Shown: positions 45,262-52,248 of the stretch, piece by piece
How positions within the stretch are numbered: position 1 is the first letter of the stretch
How the letters are laid out: the number at the start of each line of letters is the position of its first letter
Source of the DNA: Reinekea blandensis MED297
Lineage (GTDB): Bacteria; Pseudomonadota; Gammaproteobacteria; Pseudomonadales; Natronospirillaceae
Direction: 5' to 3'
Length of the DNA stretch: 64,000 nt
Assembly: GCF_000153185.1 (NCBI RefSeq)
Contig: NZ_CH724149.1
Location: 609,661-673,660 of the forward strand
Translations under genes and position numbers: made by a program
The notes under the pieces: model-generated
Database searches by the model: none
Told to the model about the DNA's origin: nothing
What the model saw: only the letters and a program-made list of their open reading frames with translations

Positions 45262-45849
45262 ATGGTGAGGAAAATAATATTTATAATCTTGATGGCCTTT
45301 TCATCTCCTAGTTTTGGAGATTTTTATTACAAAGATTATGCAGCTCTTAGAGATTCATTTGAAACCTCAAAGCAAGAAATTAATTCAAAAATAGTTGAGG
45401 CAAATAAAAGGTACATTAACTCTTTAAACTCCTATCAATCTTGCTCATCAGATCGATGGAGAGTAGCTTTTTCTTCAGTAGTTCCAGAAATTGACAAGAG
45501 GCGACTATCTCTGGGTGACTACAAAAGAAATGCTCTTTTACAAAGTGGTAAGTTAAACTCAGAATGGTTAATGACTGCGCGAGAACACAAAATATCTAAA
45601 GTTCAAAAAGACCAAGATATATCGGATTTTTATTATTGGTATCAAGGTCACATAGAGCTCTCTAAACAGGGACCTTTGCACGAACTAGAAATTTACATTG
45701 TTGCAATTTCAAAGCTATCTGGCGTTTATGAAAAAATGTCACTAGCCTGTCAGGGTGACCCCGAAGCTGCGAAATCATATGATTTAGTTGAAAGTGGAAT
45801 ACGAGGCTTGCTAGACGAAGTGTTTAGTTTGATAGGGAAAATTGTGTAA
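45262..45849 (+). CDS. Secreted hypothetical protein, probable gene cassette
   Basis: A 195-residue protein with a signal peptide (MVRKIIFIILMAFSSPSFGD, cleavage near residue 20). The rest is helical and charged (SFETSKQEINSKIVEANKRY), with a Cys in NSYQSCSSDRW and another in MSLACQGDP that could pair. The codons are A+T-rich, unlike all neighbours. ATG at 45262 is chosen for AAGGA ten bases upstream and the signal peptide start; an in-frame GTG at 45235 would lengthen it by nine residues. Followed 14 bp later by an attC-like element. I do not recognise the family. Confidence 0.75.
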   Translation: MVRKIIFIILMAFSSPSFGDFYYKDYAALRDSFETSKQEINSKIVEANKRYINSLNSYQSCSSDRWRVAFSSVVPEIDKRRLSLGDYKRNALLQSGKLNSEWLMTAREHKISKVQKDQDISDFYYWYQGHIELSKQGPLHELEIYIVAISKLSGVYEKMSLACQGDPEAAKSYDLVESGIRGLLDEVFSLIGKIV

Positions 45850-45862
45850 TTTGCGAAACGAA

Positions 45863-45941
45863 ACATAACAAATGGTTCCAGTTCGTTCTGGGACCGCGCC
45901 TTCCACTCGACCGCCTTTGGCGGCTATTCTAGGAGTTAGGT
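45863..45941 (+). other. attC-like recombination site
   Basis: The element opens with ACATAAC (45863-45869), one base from a match to RYYYAAC, and ends with GTTAGGT (45935-45941), an exact GTTRRRY core site. The outer ends pair over six of seven bases. In between are two stem-loops (GGTTCCAG with CTGGGACC, and CCGCC with GGCGG). Length of 79 bp is within the attC range. Inner L boxes are poorly symmetric, so it may be degenerate. Its position just after the cassette gene is what an integron predicts. Confidence 0.62.
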
Positions 45942-46049
45942 ACCCTAGTTACTCAAAATCATTAGCAACCTTCTTTATTTAAAATGGAAGTTCATTGTCT
46001 CACGCCGAAAAAAGCCAATAGATCGGTAACAGATCGTTTTTTTGTGACA

Positions 46050-47216
46050 CTACGACAGACGACTTCTGAAATCATCGTAATCGAAATCGCGCACCACGGA
46101 AAACGCATCAGTGGTTGAGTTCCAGACAGCAATCGACGGTAAACGTGTTCCATTGAATGTACTGGTTTTTACCATGGTGTAGTGCGCCATGTCTTCGAAA
46201 ATCAGCCGTTGCCCGATCTCCAGTGGTTGATCAAAACTGTAGTCGCCGATGACATCACCAGCCAGACAGGTCAGCCCTCCAAGGCGATAGGTGTGTGCTT
46301 TTTCGCCGGGTTCACCCGCATTGCTGATGTCTGCTCGATAGGGCATTTCGAGCGTATCGGGCATATGGCAGGTTGCTGACGTGTCCAGGATTGCCTGAGG
46401 CAGGGTATTGAAGGTCAGGTCCAGCACTTCAGCGACCAGAACGCCGCTTCCTATGGCCATGGCTTCACCCGGTTCAAGATACACCTCAACATTGTATTTT
46501 TCTTTGAATGCCCGGATACGACGAATCAGCGCTTCACGATCATAATCCGGTGCCGTAATGTGGTGCCCGCCGCCGAAGTTGATCCATTTCATTTTCGAAA
46601 ACAGATGACCGAACTTTTCTTCGAAGACTGTTAACGTTCGATCCAGTGGTTCAAAACCTTGTTCACAGAGCGTGTGGAAGTGCAGGCCGCTGATGCCTTC
46701 GAGTGCGGACTCGTCCAGTTCTGAAAGCGGGATGCCCAATCGCGAGCCTGGTGCGCAGGGATCGTAAATAGGCACATCGCCTTCTGAATGCTCAGGGTTG
46801 ATGCGCAGGCCAAAATCCATGTGCGGGCGTTTTGCCAGTGCGGCCTGAATCTGCGGCTGGAAACGTTGCCATTGGCTGCAGCTGTTGAACACTACATGGT
46901 CCGCAAGGGTCAGTATTTCTTCCAGGTCCGGTTGGCTGAATGCGGCTGAGAAGACATGAACTTCACCCGGATAGTAGTCTTTAGCCAATCGGGCTTCATG
47001 CAGTCCGCTGGAGCAGGTTCCGGACAGATATTGGCCGGTTAACGGACCAAAGTGCCACATTGAAAACGCTTTTAACGCGCCGAGTATCCGAGCGCCACTT
47101 TGTTCGGCAACGTCATGGAGAATCTTCAGATTCCGCTCGATGGCGACTTCATCGACCACGAAGCATGGAGAAGGAACGCGTGACAGATCCAGTCGGGAAA
47201 AATCAGTAAACTGCAT
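46050..47216 (-). CDS. nspC: Carboxynorspermidine decarboxylase
   Basis: PLP-dependent decarboxylase that makes norspermidine from carboxynorspermidine (and spermidine from carboxyspermidine). The 388 residues are of the alanine-racemase-fold decarboxylase type. The PLP Lys lies in the early ARILGALKAFSMW segment; GLHFHTLCEQGFEPL and MKWINFGGGHHITAP follow, and the C-terminal Cys active-site part is in YRLGGLTCLAGDVIGDY. It is downstream of the carboxynorspermidine synthase gene (74 bp), the order known from Vibrio. In Vibrio norspermidine affects biofilm formation. Confidence 0.93.
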   Translation of the reverse strand: MQFTDFSRLDLSRVPSPCFVVDEVAIERNLKILHDVAEQSGARILGALKAFSMWHFGPLTGQYLSGTCSSGLHEARLAKDYYPGEVHVFSAAFSQPDLEEILTLADHVVFNSCSQWQRFQPQIQAALAKRPHMDFGLRINPEHSEGDVPIYDPCAPGSRLGIPLSELDESALEGISGLHFHTLCEQGFEPLDRTLTVFEEKFGHLFSKMKWINFGGGHHITAPDYDREALIRRIRAFKEKYNVEVYLEPGEAMAIGSGVLVAEVLDLTFNTLPQAILDTSATCHMPDTLEMPYRADISNAGEPGEKAHTYRLGGLTCLAGDVIGDYSFDQPLEIGQRLIFEDMAHYTMVKTSTFNGTRLPSIAVWNSTTDAFSVVRDFDYDDFRSRLS

Positions 47217-47290
47217 GGTGTTCTGCTCGAAAAAAGACGGAAAATTGAGTGCTCCACCAAGAGGCTTGATGGAGCCGGTTTTGACCAGGA

Positions 47291-48490
47291 TTACTGGTCC
47301 AGATTGAAGCTATCCAGCTCGATGACTTTCCACGGTAGGCCGTATTTGTTCATATCTTCCATGAACCGATCCGGATCCAGTTGTTCCATGTTCCAGACAC
47401 CGGGCTTCTTCCAGTGGCCTTCCAGGATCATTTTCGCACCGATCATGGCAGGTACGCCGGTGGTGTAGGAAATGGCCTGGGACTTAACTTCCTGATAGCA
47501 GTCCTGATGGTCTTTTACCTGATACAGGTACATGATTTTTTCCGCACCGTCTTTTACGCCACGAACCACACAGCCAATACAGGTTTTGCCCTTGGTACGC
47601 GGGCCCAGTGTCGACGGGTCTGGCAGCAGCGCTTTCAGGAATTGAATCGGTACGATTTGGGTACCGTTGTAATCAATCGGTTCAATGCCGGTCATCCCGA
47701 CATTGCCCAACACCTCGAGGTGCTTCAGATAACTGTCGCCGAAGCTCATCCAGAACTGTGCTCGCTTCAAGGTAGGGAAGTGCTTACTGAGCGATTCCAG
47801 CTCCTCGTGATACATACGGTAGATGTTGTACGTGCCGACTTCATCCGGGCAGGTGAACTCCGCTTTTTTCGACATGGCTGGTGTGGTGACAAACTCACCG
47901 TTTTCCCAGTGCCGGCATTCGGCGGTCACTTCGCGAATGTTGATCTCAGGGTTAAAGTTGGTCGCGAACGGGTAGCCGTGATCGCCGCCATTAACATCGA
48001 TGATGTCCAGTTCGGATATTTCATCAAAATAGTGCTTGGCCAAATAAGCAGTGAACATGTTCGTCGCGCCCGGGTCGAAACCAGAGCCCAGCAGTGCGGT
48101 TAGGCCGGCTTTTTCAAACTTTTCCTGATACGCCCATTGCCACTTATATTCGAACTTCGCAGTGTCGAGCGGTTCATAGTTGGCCGTGTCCATGTAGTGC
48201 ACGCCGGCCTCCAGGCAGGCGTCCATAATCGTCAGATCCTGATAGGGCAGGGCAACATTGATGACGAGCTCTGGTTTTTCCTGATTCAGCAGCGCAACCA
48301 GCTCAGGGACATTGTCGGCATCGACTGCGGCGGTTTTGATCGGCCGGTCGATCGATTCAGCGATGGCATCGCATTTAGACTTGGTACGACTGGCCAGTAC
48401 AATCTCAGTGAATACTTCCGGCAGCTGGGCCACCTTGTGGGCTACAACGTTGCCGACGCCGCCCGCGCCAATGATCATGACTTTGGACAT
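47291..48490 (-). CDS. Carboxynorspermidine synthase (saccharopine dehydrogenase family)
   Basis: NADPH-dependent reductive condensation of aspartate semialdehyde with diaminopropane or putrescine, giving carboxynorspermidine or carboxyspermidine. The 399-residue form starts MSKVMIIGAGGVGNVVAHKV, a Rossmann nucleotide motif. Later there are DTANYEPLDTAKFEYKWQWA, GSGFDPGATNMFTAY and DVNGGDHGYPFATNFNPE. ATG at 48490 is preferred to the in-frame upstream codon at 48523. It is the first gene of the two-gene polyamine operon with nspC. No aspartate-semialdehyde or diaminobutyrate decarboxylase gene is in the window. Confidence 0.93.
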   Translation of the reverse strand: MSKVMIIGAGGVGNVVAHKVAQLPEVFTEIVLASRTKSKCDAIAESIDRPIKTAAVDADNVPELVALLNQEKPELVINVALPYQDLTIMDACLEAGVHYMDTANYEPLDTAKFEYKWQWAYQEKFEKAGLTALLGSGFDPGATNMFTAYLAKHYFDEISELDIIDVNGGDHGYPFATNFNPEINIREVTAECRHWENGEFVTTPAMSKKAEFTCPDEVGTYNIYRMYHEELESLSKHFPTLKRAQFWMSFGDSYLKHLEVLGNVGMTGIEPIDYNGTQIVPIQFLKALLPDPSTLGPRTKGKTCIGCVVRGVKDGAEKIMYLYQVKDHQDCYQEVKSQAISYTTGVPAMIGAKMILEGHWKKPGVWNMEQLDPDRFMEDMNKYGLPWKVIELDSFNLDQ

Positions 48491-48692
48491 CTTAAGTTCT
48501 CCGCTAAGCAAATAAGAACACAATAGGGGTTGAGGTTAGCACTGGTCGAAACGTTCAACAATGGATCGCCGGGTTGCCTCGGATTCGGAGCGGCGATTTT
48601 AGGGCGGACTCGCGTAAAAACAACACTTTTATGTCGTGTAGCGGCTCAGCAAACCTATATAGACCAACCTGTTCTTTCTTATGCGGGGTTGA

Positions 48693-48726
48693 TACAATCG
48701 ATGGGCGTTTCAAACGATTGTTTGAA
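48693..48726 (+). promoter_or_regulatory. Promoter and PsrA-type operator before the FMN riboswitch
   Basis: TACAAT at 48693-48698 is a good -10 element; the -35 is weak. Ten bases on lies TTCAAACGATTGTTTGAA (48709-48726), identical in 17 of 18 bases to the palindrome at 40604, with CAAAC-N4-GTTTG intact. The operator would lie near transcription position +5, ending nine bases before the riboswitch. Confidence 0.65.
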
Positions 48727-48734
48727 AGCGCATA

Positions 48735-48941
48735 ACTTCAGGGCGGGGTGAAATTCCCCACCGGTGGTAGTTGATGAGAGTGATGACCGTGTGTCGTTGT
48801 TTTTGTCAGGAGCCCACGAGCGCCCGAGTCGCCATTCTGGTGGCCCGGGGTCTAGCAGATCAGGTGCGCAAGACAGGCAATCTAAGGATTGGTTGATCGT
48901 GCAAGGCCTGAGCCGACGGTGATAGTCCGGATGGAAGAAGT
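48735..48941 (+). promoter_or_regulatory. FMN riboswitch (RFN element)
   Basis: The conserved RFN blocks are all present: CTTCAGGGCGGGGTGAAATT near 48736, CCCCACCGGTGGTA, then GAGCCCACGAGCG, GATCAGGTG, GAGCCGACGGTGATAGTCC and the closing GGATGGAAGAAG at 48929-48940. P1 pairs CTTC with GAAG. It senses FMN. It precedes a transporter gene rather than ribB. The following 154 bases contain a GACGG-TCTT-CCGTC hairpin without a T-run, so control may act on translation. Confidence 0.95.
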
Positions 48942-49094
48942 TAACGCAGAGGTTGTTGCCCGCTTGGGCGTACAGCCCGTTGCCGGGATTTAATTCTGGC
49001 GGCGATTCACCGTGTCGTTCTGCCGATTGGCCGAAGCCGACGACGGTCTTCCGTCATGCCCTGTCACTGTTGATCTTATTATGAGGGTTGTTCC

Positions 49095-50021
49095 GTGACA
49101 GGTACTCTTTTTGTCTTATTGGCCACGTTTTTCTGGGCGCTGGATACGTTGATTCGATATCCGCTCATGGCGGCTGGCTTTTCTGCTGTTCATATCGTAC
49201 TGATCGAGCATGTGCTGTTGGTTGGTCTGATGTCTTTATGGTTAACCAGCCGGGGATTGTCCTTGTGGGCGTTTGCGCGACGTGACTGGGGGCCTCTGTT
49301 GGTAATCGGTGCACTGGGTTCAGCGGTTGGAACGTTGGCGTTTACGCAGGCATTTTCACTCATGAACCCGACCTTGGTGATTCTGCTCCAGAAACTGCAA
49401 CCGCTGGTGGCCATTGCCTTAGCCGGCTATCTGCTAAATGAGCCGATTTCGCCAAGATTCTTACTTTGCGTTTTGCTGGCGCTGTTCGGCAGTCTTCTGT
49501 TGATCGCTGAGGATGTGGTCGTTTTGTTGCAGGCGTCTCAATGGCACTATCGTTCGGAAATTGTCGCCAGGTTAATGGGTTATGGGTTGGCCCTGTTGGC
49601 AGTCGTCAGTTGGGGGGCCAGTACTGTGTTTGGTAAGCGACTGTCCCAGCGAGGTTATCGATCAGATCAGATTATGCAGGGTCGGTTTTTAACCGGTTTA
49701 GTGGCGTTATTGCCATTCATGCTGATTTCTTCTGCGGAGACCGCACCGATAACCCTGTCCGCCGTGGCCCTAATTGGCCTGATGATCGTGATTTCCGGGG
49801 TGGTAGGCATGTTGCTCTACTATCAAGGCTTACAGCGAATAGCGTCGCGCCACAGTGCGTTGGCTGAAATGGCTTTTCCTGTTATGGCCGGTGTCATTAA
49901 CTGGGTGTTTCTCGGATTCGCGCTGACAATCGCGCAGATCATTGGGGCGATGGTCTTAATCGCCGCGAGTGTGATCGTTCACCAGTTCGATCGTCCATCG
50001 ACTGCCGTCCCTGCGACATAA
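49095..50021 (+). CDS. ribN: EamA/DMT transporter, probable riboflavin importer (RibN-like)
   Basis: A 308-residue inner-membrane protein with about ten hydrophobic segments in two EamA repeats (PTLVILLQKLQPLVAIALAG in the first half, AEMAFPVMAGVINWVFLG in the second). GTG start at 49095 follows GAGG. The gene lies directly behind an FMN riboswitch; EamA-type RibN riboflavin transporters are known to be under this riboswitch in other Proteobacteria. The substrate is inferred from that riboswitch, and the symbol should be read as provisional. Confidence 0.78.
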   Translation: MTGTLFVLLATFFWALDTLIRYPLMAAGFSAVHIVLIEHVLLVGLMSLWLTSRGLSLWAFARRDWGPLLVIGALGSAVGTLAFTQAFSLMNPTLVILLQKLQPLVAIALAGYLLNEPISPRFLLCVLLALFGSLLLIAEDVVVLLQASQWHYRSEIVARLMGYGLALLAVVSWGASTVFGKRLSQRGYRSDQIMQGRFLTGLVALLPFMLISSAETAPITLSAVALIGLMIVISGVVGMLLYYQGLQRIASRHSALAEMAFPVMAGVINWVFLGFALTIAQIIGAMVLIAASVIVHQFDRPSTAVPAT

Positions 50022-50028
50022 ACGTTAA

Positions 50029-50085
50029 CGAAAGTCACAAATCGTGGCTTTCGAGCAAAGAGAATGACGCAGTGTGAGCTGCGTC
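50029..50085 (+). repeat. Two tandem hairpins after ribN
   Basis: CGAAAGTCAC/GTGGCTTTCG (50029-50053) and GACGCAG/CTGCGTC (50066-50085). The first is at the ribN end but lacks a T-run. The 326-bp gap to the next gene (50022-50347) holds no other recognised element apart from A+T-rich promoter-like sequence near 50260. Confidence 0.5.
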
Positions 50086-50347
50086 AATATCGCCCTTTTA
50101 CGATTCTGATATTGTCCTTTTTGTTTTAAATACTGAACAAATAGTCATTTTGAACGCCGTACTGAGTACGCACGAAAGCTAAGCCCCCTCTAAGGTTAAG
50201 TTTATTGTGTCGTTAAAGTTATAAATGTTTGTCGCATAATTGTTCGATTTTTGACCTGTTGTGTCCTATATTTAAAACGTGCCACGCCGTTGAAGGCGGG
50301 CATTGATTTCAACAACGTTACAGAATGAATTTATCAAGGGGATATTA

Positions 50348-50518
50348 ATGGACCGCAACGAACCTGAAAGGCCGACGCTCACTGCATTTATTAAGGTGGT
50401 CAGTAAGACACCAGAATCTCGTCGCCAGAAAAACCGTATGACACTGAAGCAGTTATGGCGACCGGAAGTACGTGAAGAGCTCTCCGTTCAGGGCGTCGCT
50501 ATTCTCAGCGACAACTGA
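50348..50518 (+). CDS. Hypothetical protein, 56 residues
   Basis: A short open frame beginning MDRNEPERPTLTAFIKVVSK, with AAGGGG eight bases before the ATG. The middle is basic (PESRRQKNRMTLKQLWRPE) and the end reads VQGVAILSDN. No membrane segment and no signal peptide. I do not recognise it. An in-frame start at 50303 has no ribosome site and is less likely. Codons look like those of neighbouring chromosomal genes. Confidence 0.6.
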   Translation: MDRNEPERPTLTAFIKVVSKTPESRRQKNRMTLKQLWRPEVREELSVQGVAILSDN

Positions 50519-50662
50519 TCCTGCTACCCAGCTTTCAGCACCGGGTTCCGGTGCTGTCTGTCATCAAATCCAATAGGATTTTCAATCGATTTTAGCTTCC
50601 AGGCTGGACATTGATTTCGCATGCTTTAGCATCGAACAGAGTCATTTCTCCTGAAGTATCTT

Positions 50663-51271
50663 ATGTCTGATCACCTGATTGAAGCGCATGGCATTACCTG
50701 CCTGTTACCCTCACATCCCGACATCAAATCCATCACTAAAGCGGTGGGTGGCGCCAGCATTCATGGAACCAAGGTTTGGGATGCAAGCTTTGTTTTAATG
50801 GACTTTCTGAACATTGACGGGTTACCGGCGAAGTCCCGAATACTTGATATTGGTTGTGGCTGGGGACCGCTTACCTGCTACCTGGCCAAACGGCAAAACG
50901 CCAAAGTTATATCGGTTGATGCTGACGAGGCTGTTGAGCCCTATCTGCAATTGCATGCTGCCGAAAACAACGTTCCTGTTTATTTTTGGCAAAATACGGT
51001 ATCGGGTTTGTCACGCGATGATCTTTCGATAGCGGATATCGTCATCGGAGGTGATATTTGTTTCTGGGATTCATTGCGTGATGAATGGAAAACCTTGTTG
51101 AAACGAGCCTCTAAAGTGGGTGTGAAAACGGTTTTTCTGGCTGACCCGGGACGCAGCCCGTTCAATGAGCTGGTCGACTGGGCGGATGAGCGGTTTGATT
51201 GCCAGCTCTGGGAGCATGAGATCACTGAGCCCGTTAAGAGCGAACATTATATTCTGCAAGTGAACTTTTGA
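50663..51271 (+). CDS. SAM-dependent methyltransferase, lysine-methyltransferase-like
   Basis: A 202-residue class I methyltransferase. Motif I is ILDIGCGWGPLTCYLAK, preceded by GTKVWDASFVLMDFL, a pattern of the Methyltransf_16 group (protein lysine methyltransferases such as METTL-type enzymes). Later ADIVIGGDICFWDSL is the motif IV region. It could methylate a protein lysine, but small-molecule substrates cannot be excluded. Start at 50663 has a weak ribosome site. The gene stands alone. Confidence 0.75.
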   Translation: MSDHLIEAHGITCLLPSHPDIKSITKAVGGASIHGTKVWDASFVLMDFLNIDGLPAKSRILDIGCGWGPLTCYLAKRQNAKVISVDADEAVEPYLQLHAAENNVPVYFWQNTVSGLSRDDLSIADIVIGGDICFWDSLRDEWKTLLKRASKVGVKTVFLADPGRSPFNELVDWADERFDCQLWEHEITEPVKSEHYILQVNF

Positions 51272-51562
51272 TGTATTGATATCGATGTAAATAATGCCGA
51301 CATATCGATGATTTTTTGGGCTATCTCCTTTCGCCGTGTAAAAACTTATCTAAACCCGACGGGCTCTTGCAAAGCCCTTGTTTATGCGACTTCCATCACT
51401 TTTTTAAGCGCAGACTGTGAACTGCGTTTAAAAGTCCTGTCGGAAAATTTATCAGATTCTTTCATCGACAGTCCGAAAAACCGCAAATTATCGGCACCCC
51501 TGGAATTGGCCTGGTTATTGCTTTCTAAGATCGTCAAATTGAGTAATAGCTAGGGAAAACAC

Positions 51563-52078
51563 ATGAATCGTAAAATTATCGGCATGGTAGCCGTTTGGAT
51601 CAGTTCCGTTTTTGCTACCGCGCAAGCGGATCTGTTGATTGATGAAGTGAACGTAAACAGCTGGTTGGAAACCTGGGAATCTGTCAGTTACTCACACAAC
51701 CTGAATGATGATGGTTTTGAACTGGGTTCGGCTATTGGCGGCAGCCTGAGTATTGAAGTCTGGGATGACAGTTCCAGTATTTTTGACCCGGAAATCGCTA
51801 TTTTCACGGTAGAAGAGTTTGATTTCGACACCGGTGGCGGTGCGTTGACTTTTGCTCTCAGCGACTTTGATGCGGAACTGGAATTGAAAGCTCTTGCAGA
51901 GTTGAACTCGGACGGTTTTCTGGACGTCACAGTAACATCACTGTTAGGTGATTTCTGGCTGGGTAACTCAATCCTGACCGTTGTTACCAATGTACCAGAG
52001 CCAGCAACCCTGGGTTTACTGACTTTGGGTGTTGCGGGATTGGTTCTGTCGCGTCGTCGTCGACCTGAAGCTGCTTGA
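51563..52078 (+). CDS. PEP-CTERM sorting-signal protein
   Basis: A 171-residue secreted protein with a signal peptide (MNRKIIGMVAVWISSVFATA, cleavage near QA-D) and a C-terminal sorting signal: VPEPATLGLLTLGVAGLVLS followed by an Arg-rich tail RRRRPEAA. The middle is beta-rich and acidic with Asp and Glu stretches. AGGGA precedes the ATG. PEP-CTERM proteins are cut by an exosortase and tied to extracellular polysaccharide. No exosortase or polysaccharide genes are in the window. A terminator follows. Confidence 0.93.
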   Translation: MNRKIIGMVAVWISSVFATAQADLLIDEVNVNSWLETWESVSYSHNLNDDGFELGSAIGGSLSIEVWDDSSSIFDPEIAIFTVEEFDFDTGGGALTFALSDFDAELELKALAELNSDGFLDVTVTSLLGDFWLGNSILTVVTNVPEPATLGLLTLGVAGLVLSRRRRPEAA

Positions 52079-52105
52079 ACCACTAAGCAGTAATCACTTC
52101 CTATC

Positions 52106-52138
52106 AACCCGGCTGTCTTAGGACTGTCGGGTTTTTTT
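52106..52138 (+). terminator. Intrinsic terminator after the PEP-CTERM gene
   Basis: AACCCGGCTGTC paired with GGACTGTCGGGTT, followed by a T-run to 52138. Confidence 0.87.
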
Positions 52139-52248
52139 ATGACCGTAAAGAAATTGTTTTCACTGCTTTTTAGCCATCAAGTCGCTAAACCTCTAAATTC
52201 CTGTGTGTATCGGACGATAATAAGGTCAGAGTATTCAGGAATCCTTTC

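Noticed and set aside
46010-46046. Hairpin GATC-N7-GATC with T7 as a terminator for the integron cassette
   Set aside because: The stem is only four pairs; too weak to call.
51348-51376. Possible sigma54 promoter (GACGGGCTCTTGCA)
   Set aside because: The GG and GC dinucleotides do not have the required 10-base spacing.
51308-51553. 81-codon plus-strand frame between the methyltransferase and PEP-CTERM genes
   Set aside because: No ribosome-binding site and mixed composition; it lies in a promoter-like gap and looks like chance.
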